NCBI GenBank assembly: GCA_943372645.1
Contig: CALRZN010000013.1
Span: 85,417-149,416, forward strand
DNA from: VBWE01 sp943372645
GTDB lineage: Bacteria; Bacteroidota; Bacteroidia; Palsa-965
DNA length: 64,000 nucleotides
Direction: 5' to 3'
In this document: positions 16,339 to 24,500 of the stretch, in pieces
Layout: the number at the start of each line of letters is the position of its first letter
Position numbering within the stretch: the first letter of the stretch is position 1
The notes under the pieces: generated by a model
Told to the model about the DNA's origin: nothing
Databases searched by the model: none
Seen by the model: only the letters and a program-made list of their open reading frames with translations
Translations under genes and position numbers: made by a program

Positions 16339-17802
16339 CTATTGCACGTTTTTCAGATAATCCCCGTACGGGTCGCTGAACAGCGTATCATCACCGGTGC
16401 GGGCTTTGCTCAGTTTTTTGCTTTCCACCAAACCCCACAGCACAATTTCTTTCAGGAAATACCGGTCGGTTTCGCCGGCGCTGGGCTGGTATTTGCGGAT
16501 CAGTTTTTCGAGCGGTTCAATGGCGTTGAGGCGTTCCTCAAATTCAGCGTCGCTGAGGTGATCGCCGAGGTGAAACTCATCGTTGGCGATAAACCATTCC
16601 ACGATGTCCTGGTACGGACCGCCGCCGCCTTTTTTCTCTAATTTTTCCACTTTCGGGAAAAGCGATTCGAAGATGGAACGCACGGCAGCACCGATGAGCT
16701 GTTCGGCCACAAAACGTGCGCCTTCCTGTTCGCCTTCATACACCAGTTCCATTTTTCCCGTAAGGGCAGGAACAATGCCGGTGAAGTCGCTGAGGCGTAC
16801 TTTTGTTTTGTCAGCACCTGTTTTCAGTGCGCGCAGTTCGGCCGTGCTCATTAAATTTTCAAACGCCGAAATACTCATACGTGCGCTGATACCGCTTTTC
16901 GGATCCACGTATTCGCTTTCGCGTGCTTCAAAACCAATCTGTTCAATGAGGTCGTGCGCCAGTGCAGGCACGTAGATGCGGTCGAGCTGCCGTTTGTCGC
17001 TGCGCGCTTCCTGTGCGGTGATGCGTTTGGCGATGGCGATGCTTTTCGGGTAGTGCGTCAGTATCTGCGAACCGATGCGGTCTTTCAGCGGCGTAACAAT
17101 GCTGCCGCGGTTGGTGTAATCTTCCGGGTTGGCGGTGAATACAAACTGGATGTCGAGCGGAAAACGCAGCTGGAATCCGCGGATCTGGATGTCGCCTTCC
17201 TGCAGCATGTTGAACAGCGCCACCTGGATGCGCGCCTGCAGATCGGGCAGCTCGTTGATCACAAAAATGCAACGGTTGGCACGCGGAATCATGCCGAAGT
17301 GAATCACCCGTTCGTCGGAATACGGCAGTTTTAAATTCGCCGCTTTAATCGGATCCACATCACCGATGAGGTCAGCAACAGTAACATCCGGCGTCGCCAG
17401 TTTTTCAGCGAAGCGGTCGTTGCGGTGTACCCACGCAATGGGTGTATTGTCTTTTTCAGCAGCCACCAGGTCGCGCGCAAAGCGGGAGAGGGGCGCCAGC
17501 GGATCATCGTTTACTTCTGAGCCGGCAACAACCGGCATCCACTCATCCAGCAGATTCACCATGAGGCGCGCGAGACGCGTTTTGGCCTGCCCGCGCAAAC
17601 CGAGCAGGTTGATGTTGTGTTTCGAAAGAATAGCACGCTCCAGTTCCGGTATTACCGAATCTTCATAGCCGTGTATGCCTTCAAATGCGGCCACACCGTT
17701 TTTCAGGTTGGCCACCAGGTTGGCGCGCAGTTCGTCTTTAATGGATTTCGGAGTGTAGCCTGATTTTTTCAGTTCTCCGAGGGTAGTTATAGTTGGTTTC
17801 AT
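16339..17802 (-). CDS. AAA+ ATPase of the magnesium-chelatase/MoxR-like type
   Basis: The 487-residue product uses the ATG at 17802, giving MKPTITTLGELKKSGY; an upstream start would add 17 residues with no clear leader. The P-loop is GLRGQAKT near residue 62, the Walker B segment is CIFVINELPDLQARIQ near 178 and the sensor segment is FVFTANPEDYTNRG. The Walker B aspartate is replaced by asparagine (IFVINE), which may be usual in this subfamily. The C-terminal third is a helical lid plus an extension rich in Gly and Glu. The gene is paired with the VWA gene upstream (17935), the classic AAA/VWA arrangement for metal insertion or protein remodelling. The substrate is unknown; no tetrapyrrole genes are near. 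Confidence 0.83.
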   Translation of the reverse strand: MKPTITTLGELKKSGYTPKSIKDELRANLVANLKNGVAAFEGIHGYEDSVIPELERAILSKHNINLLGLRGQAKTRLARLMVNLLDEWMPVVAGSEVNDDPLAPLSRFARDLVAAEKDNTPIAWVHRNDRFAEKLATPDVTVADLIGDVDPIKAANLKLPYSDERVIHFGMIPRANRCIFVINELPDLQARIQVALFNMLQEGDIQIRGFQLRFPLDIQFVFTANPEDYTNRGSIVTPLKDRIGSQILTHYPKSIAIAKRITAQEARSDKRQLDRIYVPALAHDLIEQIGFEARESEYVDPKSGISARMSISAFENLMSTAELRALKTGADKTKVRLSDFTGIVPALTGKMELVYEGEQEGARFVAEQLIGAAVRSIFESLFPKVEKLEKKGGGGPYQDIVEWFIANDEFHLGDHLSDAEFEERLNAIEPLEKLIRKYQPSAGETDRYFLKEIVLWGLVESKKLSKARTGDDTLFSDPYGDYLKNVQ

Positions 17803-17881
17803 AGTTTCAGGTTCAAAAATTTTAACCGCAACGTATCGCCACGTTTTGCGCAATGTTTCGCGATGTATGATTTTAAAAACC

Positions 17882-17923
17882 GTTTACGCTGTTCTCGACT
17901 GACGCTCGAACTGACGCGTAAAC
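17882..17923. repeat. palindromic repeat of the TTCTCGACTGAC family, locus 1
   Basis: It lies between the AAA and VWA genes. Outer arms GTTTACGC (17882-17889) and GCGTAAAC (17916-17923) enclose TTCTCGACTGACGCTCGAA text that recurs near 47480 and, in another form, at 29982-30111. As it is in the spacer of an operon it could form a hairpin in the transcript. Confidence 0.7.
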
Positions 17924-17934
17924 CGGAGTTCATT

Positions 17935-19047
17935 TTATCCTTTAATGTTTTTCTTTCGATTTCGCTGGTAGTCTTCAAAAATCATTTGTCCCAGTCCTTT
18001 AATCCCGGTGTAAAATGCTTTGCCCTGGTTGGCTTCGGTAAAATCTTCCACAAAGCGTTTCAGGTATTCGTCCTGTGCAATCATAAACGTGGTAATCGGA
18101 ATATGCAGCTTGCGGGCCTGGCGCGCGGTGGCGTAACATTTTTCAACGATGTACGGATCGAGGCCGAACGAGTTGTAATAATACGTACCGTCCGGCTGGA
18201 TGAGGCAACTCGGCTTACCGTCCGTAATCATAAAAATCTGTTTGTTCGTATTCCGCTTGCGGCGCAATAAATCCATGGCGAGTTCCAGGCCGGCCACGGT
18301 GTTCGTGTGGTACGGACCAACCTGCAGGTAGGGCAGGTCTTTCAGTTCAATCGGCCAGGCATCATCACCGAACACGAGAATGTCGAGCGTGTCTTTCGGA
18401 TACCGCGTTTTAATGAGTTCGGCCAACGCCATCGCCACTTTTTTCGCGGGCGTGATGCGGTCTTCGCCGTACAGGATCATGCTGTGGCTGATGTCAATCA
18501 TCAGCACGGTACTCATCTGCGCCTTGAAATAACTGTCTTCCACCACCAGGTCGCGTTCCTGCAGCTGGAAATCGTCCACGCCGTTGTTCACCTGCGCGTT
18601 GCGCAATGTTTCGGTCATGGAAATGCGTTCGAGCGCATCGCCGAAATTATACTGCCTGAACTCGCCGGTATGTTCATCGCCGCTGCCGCTGTGTTTGGTG
18701 CGGTGGTTGCCGGCGCCGCTGCGTTTCAGGTCGCCGAAAATCTGTTCCAGCGCCGCCTGGCGGATCACGCGTTCCATTTTTTCGGTAATGGATGTGCCGC
18801 CTCCTGTGCCGTCTTTATCGCCTGCTTCGCGGATGTAGCGTTTTTTCAGCAGGTCTTCAATAAAATCGTTTATCGTGTAATCGGGCGTGGTGAGTTTGTA
18901 TTCTTTATCCAGCGTGCGCAGCCAGTCAATGGCCTCGTCGAAATCGCCGGAGGTATGCGTAATCAGCTCCGTAAAAATTTCGAACAGGCGATCAAACGGC
19001 GTTTGCTCGGGCGGTGTATATTTTTTGAAAACGAATCCTTGACGCAT
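17935..19047 (-). CDS. VWA-domain protein, partner of the AAA ATPase
   Basis: The 370-residue protein starts at the ATG at 19047 (MRQGFVFKKYTPPE). The N-terminal half is helical and charged. The C-terminal half is a von Willebrand A domain with the MIDAS DxSxS in LMIDISHSMILYG (about residues 180-192), the conserved TR in TRYPKDTLDILVFGDD, and MITDGKPS near 270. There is no signal peptide, so it is cytoplasmic like CoxE and BchD-type proteins. It is transcribed first, with the AAA ATPase 132 nt behind it. The pair should act as one machine: the ATPase ring driving a MIDAS-metal-dependent change in a client. The client cannot be seen from the sequence. Confidence 0.85.
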   Translation of the reverse strand: MRQGFVFKKYTPPEQTPFDRLFEIFTELITHTSGDFDEAIDWLRTLDKEYKLTTPDYTINDFIEDLLKKRYIREAGDKDGTGGGTSITEKMERVIRQAALEQIFGDLKRSGAGNHRTKHSGSGDEHTGEFRQYNFGDALERISMTETLRNAQVNNGVDDFQLQERDLVVEDSYFKAQMSTVLMIDISHSMILYGEDRITPAKKVAMALAELIKTRYPKDTLDILVFGDDAWPIELKDLPYLQVGPYHTNTVAGLELAMDLLRRKRNTNKQIFMITDGKPSCLIQPDGTYYYNSFGLDPYIVEKCYATARQARKLHIPITTFMIAQDEYLKRFVEDFTEANQGKAFYTGIKGLGQMIFEDYQRNRKKNIKG

Positions 19048-19261
19048 AAAACGGGTGTAACCGGTATAGAACAAAATGGAACGCCGATTGTTCAGCGTGT
19101 ATTTTGTTTCCGACTTCCTGTAAAATTACGGATTTTTTGGTGGGGCGGTTTTTATTAGTGTTTGCTGGCGGCGGGGGGTATTTTTGGAGAAGGGGCGAGG
19201 GAACTCGTTTATTATAAGAACTAAAACAATTACCTTAGTTTTTAATTATAAACAACACGTT

Positions 19262-20209
19262 ATGGTATTATCTCATCCTAAATCACGCAATTTTGTTCGC
19301 TGTATATGCGCACAATTTCTTTTGCTGCTCCTGGTAGTAAACCCGTTATTCCTAAAGGCATACCATCTGAAGCCGGCCACTTTCGGCGATTATCAACGTA
19401 GTGATTTTGCGAAAAACAAAGTCAAAAAAGTAATTTATTTCTTTGATAATATTGAAAATAAAAAGAAGGATACCTTAAGTGTTAAAACCTACAACAGTGA
19501 AGGATTTCTTTGTGCGTTTGATTCGTTCGCTGTTGGTTTTGATAACGTTTATCGGTTGGTGTTGTCTCAAACCATGACTTATGAAATACAAAAAACTGAA
19601 AAACGGATCCAGGTCAAAGAATTGAAATTAAACGGACAAGGAAAAGATGCATCGGATATAACCTTTGTTTTTGACACGAATGACCGGCTAATCAGCAGAA
19701 TTACCATTGCGGATCAGGATACGTTAACAGATCAATATACGTATGATGATAAGGGAGCGTGTATATCGCACCGCTTTCATACGAAGTACATAAAGGATTT
19801 TATAATAACGGCAACCTACACGTATATGAACGGGTTGGTTGTAAAAGAAACCTATACTCGTGCGGAGGTTCAAAAAGTATATAATTATGAATATGATGCC
19901 AATGGGCAGTTAACCCGGATTTTGAAAGATAACGGGGATTCGGAACGTTATACATACAATGCAAAACGGCAATTAATTCGTTTAGAACGCGAATGCCCGG
20001 GTATTGCTGAAGCTGTGGCTTACGGGGAAATATTTAAATATACTTATAATGCTGCCGGTAAATTAGTTTCTTCGGAATATGAAATGATTAATTGTGATCC
20101 TGTGAAAAAGACGGAGCTTACTTTTAAAGAAATGTACCAATATACCCCCGAGGGCTTACCGAAGGATCGTTGCATAGGTGAATGTTTTCGGTTTGTTTAC
20201 ATCAAATAA
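19262..20209 (+). CDS. secreted YD/RHS-like repeat protein
   Basis: I use the ATG at 19262 (MVLSHPKSRNFVRC), which gives 315 residues and an N-terminal signal helix (ICAQFLLLLLVVNPLFLKAY). An earlier in-frame ATG at 19184 would add 26 residues. The body contains YD-like beta repeats: DQYTYDDKGACISH, YNYEYDANGQLTRIL, ERYTYNAKRQLIRL and KYTYNAAGKLVSSEY, about 20-40 residues apart. Such repeats are found in RHS-type shells and small secreted proteins of Bacteroidota; this one is too short for a toxin cage. The DNA here is visibly more A+T-rich than the flanks, as is the next gene, which hints at acquisition by transfer. Confidence 0.72.
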   Translation: MVLSHPKSRNFVRCICAQFLLLLLVVNPLFLKAYHLKPATFGDYQRSDFAKNKVKKVIYFFDNIENKKKDTLSVKTYNSEGFLCAFDSFAVGFDNVYRLVLSQTMTYEIQKTEKRIQVKELKLNGQGKDASDITFVFDTNDRLISRITIADQDTLTDQYTYDDKGACISHRFHTKYIKDFIITATYTYMNGLVVKETYTRAEVQKVYNYEYDANGQLTRILKDNGDSERYTYNAKRQLIRLERECPGIAEAVAYGEIFKYTYNAAGKLVSSEYEMINCDPVKKTELTFKEMYQYTPEGLPKDRCIGECFRFVYIK

Positions 20210-20289
20210 GCCATAATCAATTATTTTTTTGAAGTGGGAGATAAAACAACTTAAAAATGCGTAGCTCGTTAATTCTTTAAATTATTAAT

Positions 20290-21063
20290 ATGAAAGAAGG
20301 ACAACGCGCCTGGACACGCGACGAATTGATACTGGCGATTAATTTGTATTGCAATTTAACGTTTGGGAAATTGCATAGCCGCAATAGCGACATTATAAGA
20401 CTTGCGAAAATTATTGGTCGCTCGGCCAATTCGCTTGCGTATAAACTGAACAATTTTGCAAGTCTTGATCCGACGTTAAAAGCGCGCGGTATAAAAGGAG
20501 CTGTAAATGCGAGTAAGTTGGATCGGGAAATCTGGAATGAATTTTATTCCAATTGGGACGATATGCCCTACGAAAGTGAAAAGCTGCGTGCGCGTTTTGA
20601 AAACTCAACGGTCGAAAAAATAAACGCCATCCCGGAATCCGATTTACCCAAAGCAGGAAAAGTGCGCGAGCAAATCATTAAAGCCCGTGTGAACCAATCG
20701 TTTTTCCGGAAAGCCATTCTTGCATCCTATAACGGAACCTGTTGCATCACCGGCATCAAACAACCGGAGTTATTAATTGCAGGCCATATTAAACCGTGGG
20801 CCAGCGATGAGCATAACCGCATGAATCCGAGTAACGGACTTTTGATGAATGGGCTGCACGACAAAGCGTATGAAACGGGGTTGATTAGCATTGACACCGA
20901 TTGCACCATCCGGGTTTCTTCCGAATTAAAAAAACAAATTAAAAACGCCGCCGTAAAGGATTATTTCCTCACCTACGAAGGCAAGCAAATAAACATGCCC
21001 TCGCGGTTTTTACCGGATGTAGGTTTTTTGCGGTATCATTTGGAGGAGCGGTTTAGGGGGTGA
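20290..21063 (+). CDS. HNH endonuclease, probable type II restriction enzyme
   Basis: The 257-residue protein has an N-terminal helical domain (about 1-75, RAWTRDELILAINLYCNL, containing RSANSLAYKLNNF) and a C-terminal HNH_2-type nuclease from about 145. Nuclease residues are visible in AGHIKPWASDEHNRMNPSNG and LLMNGLHDKAYETGLISID, with the two histidines and the central asparagine in order. The stretch CCITGIKQPELL before it resembles the family's zinc-less beta hairpin. The gene converges on the cytosine methyltransferase gene with a 19-nt gap. Convergent nuclease and methylase strongly suggest a type II restriction-modification pair. The recognition site cannot be read from the sequence. 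Confidence 0.82.
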   Translation: MKEGQRAWTRDELILAINLYCNLTFGKLHSRNSDIIRLAKIIGRSANSLAYKLNNFASLDPTLKARGIKGAVNASKLDREIWNEFYSNWDDMPYESEKLRARFENSTVEKINAIPESDLPKAGKVREQIIKARVNQSFFRKAILASYNGTCCITGIKQPELLIAGHIKPWASDEHNRMNPSNGLLMNGLHDKAYETGLISIDTDCTIRVSSELKKQIKNAAVKDYFLTYEGKQINMPSRFLPDVGFLRYHLEERFRG

Positions 21064-21082
21064 GGGATTAAACGTTAATACA

Positions 21083-21970
21083 TCAATTAAAATACCGCAT
21101 CACCTCCCTACCAATCCATCTCCCCATATCAACCGGCACCGCGTTGCCAATAAGCCGGTAGGCACTTCGTTTATTTTCGAATTGAAAATCATCAGGGAAA
21201 CCTTGTAGGCGTGCGTATTCGCGAATGGTAAATGGACGAAGTCCGTGTTTTACTGTTTTGTCGCGGAGCAGGCGTGTGCTTAAATCTTTGGCGTAATGTG
21301 CAACGCAGGTTGGTGCAATGGCATTCGCGTCTTCGGGATCTACGATGATGGGGCGATCGCGATAAGAACCATTTATTCGGCGCAGCACATATTCGGGCAA
21401 TTGGAATTCGGGAGCGGTTTCTAAAACGGACTTAAGCAATGGGCGTTTTGTTAAAGGAACTGGAGCACGAAATGCAAACGGTTTTTGTGTGCCCAAAAGA
21501 ATTAACCGTTTACGCCGTTGTGGTAACCAATTGGCAGCATCAACCGGGCAAAATACATGGGAATAATATCCCGGCAATTGCGTTAAGGCTTCCATCACTA
21601 CTTTAAACTTAAACATGCCAGGTACATTCTCTACAATGAAAACGGCTGGACGCTCAAGGGCGATGTGCCGGAAAAAATGCAGGAACAAATCATCGCCTGT
21701 GCGAGTGCCATGCAGATCGGCAATTGCGGCGTATTTCGTGCATGGAAAAGTGCCAACGATGATGTCTGATTGCGGTTGATCGCGTACGGTTTTCGATTGG
21801 ATATCCGCATTTAGAATTGCATGCGCGAAGTACGGTTTATTTTTTATCAAACAAGAAGTAGCTTCCGGATCCAAATCAAGCGATTGGATAAATTCAATAC
21901 CCGCTTGCATCAAGCCGATTTCCATGCCACCGCATCCGGAAAAATAGCCTTTGGCATTTGGTTTATACAT
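21083..21970 (-). CDS. C5 cytosine DNA methyltransferase
   Basis: I place the start at the ATG at 21970 (MYKPNAKGYFSGCGGM), giving 295 residues, the lower end for the family. Motif I is FSGCGGMEIGLMQAG. Motif IV is VGTFPCTKYAA with the catalytic Cys after Pro; the usual PCQxFS is changed here. Motif VI is FIVENVPGM, motif VIII is LPQRRKRLILLG, and motifs IX-X are REYARLQGFPDDF and YRLIGNAVPVDMG. All catalytic residues are present, so it should be active. It converges on the HNH nuclease gene. The frame stays open upstream through the tandem array as far as 22591, so a much longer repeat-bearing N-terminus is formally possible; I consider the short form more likely. Confidence 0.85.
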   Translation of the reverse strand: MYKPNAKGYFSGCGGMEIGLMQAGIEFIQSLDLDPEATSCLIKNKPYFAHAILNADIQSKTVRDQPQSDIIVGTFPCTKYAAIADLHGTRTGDDLFLHFFRHIALERPAVFIVENVPGMFKFKVVMEALTQLPGYYSHVFCPVDAANWLPQRRKRLILLGTQKPFAFRAPVPLTKRPLLKSVLETAPEFQLPEYVLRRINGSYRDRPIIVDPEDANAIAPTCVAHYAKDLSTRLLRDKTVKHGLRPFTIREYARLQGFPDDFQFENKRSAYRLIGNAVPVDMGRWIGREVMRYFN

Positions 21971-22171
21971 TGCAAGAGCAAAGTAAAGCGGTACGCAAAA
22001 ACAAGTCAACGGACTATAAGTAACCTTAAAAAAACGCCCACCGTCCGCATTTCCCGCATCAGAATAAACCGCATACCGGGAATCCTCCCTGCAATACCCG
22101 TAAAAAGAGCTGATAAAACCGGGAACACACCTTTCGCACAGGGGAAAAACAACGAAATCCGGGGTAAACGG

Positions 22172-23425
22172 AGCAAAATACCTGTGGCGCAGCACAAAAT
22201 ACCTCCCGCACGTTTCCATGCCGCTGGCTTGGCAGGCAAAATACCTGCGAAGCAAGTTGAAATACCTCCCGCACAATTCAAAATACCTCTGGAGCAATCT
22301 GAAATACCTCCCGCACGTTTCAAAATACCCGCGAAGCAAGTTGAAATACCTCCCGCACAACTCAAAATACCCGCAAAGCGAGTTGAAATACCTCCCGCAC
22401 AATTCAAAATACCTCCGGGGCAATCTGAAATACCTCCCGCACAACTCAAAATACCTCCGAAGCATCCTGAAATACCTCCCGCGCAGTTTGAAATACCTCC
22501 GAAGCATCCTGAAATACCTCCCGCGCAGTTTGAAATACCTCCGTGGCAATCTGAAATACCTCCCTTCCAACTTAAAATACCTCCGAAGCAACCTGAAATA
22601 GTTCCCTTACAGTTTGAAATACCTCCGAGGCATCCTGAAATAGTTCCCTTCCAAGTTTATTTCTGTCCCGCGCAACCTGAAATACCTCCCGCACAATTCA
22701 AAATACCTGGGAGCAACAACAAAATACCCGGAAGCAACCCCATCTCCCGCGGGAACAACGACAAAATACCCGGGACGCAAGTTGAAATACCTCCCGCACG
22801 TTTCGAAATACCCGCGGAGCAGTTTGAAATACTTCCCGCACGTTTCAAAATACCCGGAAGCAACCGCATCTCCCGCGGGAACAACGACAAAATACCCGGG
22901 AGCAACAGCTTCTCCCGCAGGAACGACGACAAAATACCCGGAAGCAACGGCATCTCCCGCGGGAGCAAAAACAAAATACCCGGGAGCAACCGCATCTCCC
23001 GCGGGAACAACAACAAAATACCCGGGAGCAACGGTATCTCCCGCGGGAGTTAACACGTGTCCCGCGGGAACGACAACACTTCCCGCGGGAGTGACATCGT
23101 TTCCCGCAGGAGCGATCCCGTTTCCCGCGGATGAAGCGCCTGAATCCGCGTCTTCAATCCTTTTTCCCGCGAATGAAACGACTCCATCCGCGTCTGCAAT
23201 CCTTTTTCCCACGGATGAAACGCCTGGATCCATGTCTTCAATCCTTTTTCCCGCGAATGCAACGCCTGCATCCACGTCTGCAATCCTTTTTCCCACGAAT
23301 GCAACGCCTGCATCCGCATCTGCAATCCTTTTTCCTACGGAAGCAATGCTTGTATCCTCGTCTGCAATACTTTTTCCCGCGAATGCAACGCCTGCAGCCA
23401 CGACAAAAACCATCTTCCCCCCGGA
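22172..23425. repeat. tandem array with an exact 21-bp register, about 60 units, three sequence types
   Basis: I divided the region into consecutive 21-mers and found no insertion or deletion in the register over about 1.25 kb. Type A (about 22172-22715) alternates units such as GAAATACCTCCCGCACAATT and AAAATACCTCCGAAGCATCC. Type B (about 22716-23060) alternates AAAATACCCGGGAGCAACCG with ATCTCCCGCGGGAACAACGA. Type C/D (about 23061-23425) moves from GTTTCCCGCGGGA units to 42-bp pairs built on TTTTCCCGCGAATGCAACGC plus CTGCATCCGCGTCTGCAATC. Because 21 is a multiple of three, several frames on both strands are open, and I cannot say that any is translated. 21 bp also equals two helical turns, so AAAATA tracts and GC palindromes recur on one face of the helix. 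There are no unique spacers, so it is not CRISPR. Confidence 0.9.
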
Positions 23426-23692
23426 AGCAGTTGCCGTGCGCCTGGCCATGCAGCGATGACGGGACAGGTGATGCGATGAAATGCGCCGTGCCACTGCTGA
23501 AAAATGGAAACAGTAATGCATGCGTAATTGCCGGGCTTGTAGAAACCACGGGGCCGATTGTCCGGTGGCGGTGATGGTTCCGGTTTACGTGTAAAACCCC
23601 TGGATAAGAAGAAATTATCCGTGTTGTTTAAATACACGTTTTATCACATGCATTAAAAATGTGCACTGCCCCCCCGGGAGTATGAAGCATTA

Positions 23693-24169
23693 TTACTTTT
23701 TATCATTTCCGGATTCCAGGAAGCCTTCCGAATTGATCTTGTAACGCTGGATTTTAATCTGCCCCTTTTCTTTAATTAACGAGAAAATTTCAGTTGCTTC
23801 ATAGTGCTCATGTTTTACAGCATATCGTAAAGCATACTCTCCCCGGTCATCTGTACCACTTACAACCACGGTTTCCCAGGTCGTAAGCTTTATGCTTTCA
23901 ATCGGACCGAGTTTTTCTGCCGAAAGCCGGAGTATCTTATTCAGTTCAGACGTGTCGGTGACTGTGAAAAACTTATCTGAAAAAAACGGGTATGTTCCCT
24001 TGTAATTTTTTTGTTTGATCAGTACATAAAAAGCGGTTGTTACTTTTTCCGCATCATTTTTGTCTTTTTCGCGGTTGCGGAATGTTGAGTTGAAATGACA
24101 GCCCGGGCACAAAAAGAGCAAAGGCAACAGGAGTAAAAGAAGTGGACGGAATGTTGTGAGGATGTTCAT
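23693..24169 (-). CDS. small lipoprotein-like exported protein, NTF2/DUF4019-like
   Basis: I take the ATG at 24169, giving 158 residues starting MNILTTFRPLLLLLLPLLFL with CPGCHFNS directly after the hydrophobic stretch, a likely lipidation cysteine though the lipobox is imperfect. The mature part begins with a helix (KVTTAFYVLIKQKNYKGTYPF) followed by beta strands ending in GQIKIQRYKINSEGFLES. The pattern of one long helix with FxxxxFFxVTDTSELNKIL and a curved sheet resembles DUF4019/NTF2-like proteins, but I do not recognise it firmly. A longer frame upstream exists but lacks plausible features. It is a lone minus-strand gene between the array and the giant secreted protein gene. The function is unknown. 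Confidence 0.65.
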   Translation of the reverse strand: MNILTTFRPLLLLLLPLLFLCPGCHFNSTFRNREKDKNDAEKVTTAFYVLIKQKNYKGTYPFFSDKFFTVTDTSELNKILRLSAEKLGPIESIKLTTWETVVVSGTDDRGEYALRYAVKHEHYEATEIFSLIKEKGQIKIQRYKINSEGFLESGNDKK

Positions 24170-24500
24170 TACGGGAATCAGCGCTTTCGTTTGAATTGAG
24201 TTTTGTTTTTGGGTTTGTTTCACAAATGTAATGGTTAGGAATTTATTTTTTGGTTGGTCTCTTGTTTTGTGCCGGTAATCGGCAATCAAAGCAGGTAAAC
24301 CCAAAAGGAATCGATCATCCAACGCGCCGCTTGCACAAACCGACTGCAACCTTGCACAAATGGCTTTTCGCCCCGGAATTTCACCGCAGAAATCGGTCAA
24401 TTAACCGCACCTGTCAAGTAATTTGAACAACTTATCCACCGCCGGTTTTGGTACAGGCCGAATACCTACATTTGATTTCCTATAAAAAAATCCAACTTAC
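24170..24500. other. intergenic region upstream of the 1711-residue protein gene
   Basis: A 331-bp divergent spacer. Apart from the promoter at 24447-24474 I see no gene or strong structure in it. Confidence 0.5.
24447..24474 (+). promoter_or_regulatory. Bacteroidota-type promoter of the 1711-residue protein gene
   Basis: TTTG (24447-24450) and TACATTTG (24467-24474) fit the TTTG / TAnnTTTG elements with a 16-nt spacer, somewhat shorter than usual. A start site near 24480 would leave a 20-nt A-rich leader before the ATG at 24501. Confidence 0.55.

Noticed and set aside
19262..20209. RHS toxin
   Set aside because: The protein is about 315 residues with only a few YD-like repeats, no core-associated domain and no toxin tail or immunity gene.
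21821..23053. 410-codon plus-strand frame (EIPPAQFKIPP repeats)
   Set aside because: It begins antisense within the methyltransferase gene and then runs through the array; same objection.
22172..23425. CRISPR array
   Set aside because: Units are only 21 bp, contiguous, and there are no unique spacers between constant repeats; no cas genes are near.
22644..23459. Plus-strand repeat protein (KYPGATASPAGTTT-type) in the array
   Set aside because: The frame is open only because the units lack stops; it has no start site or signal upstream, and unit differences are not concentrated at third positions. I leave it as a possibility inside the repeat entry.
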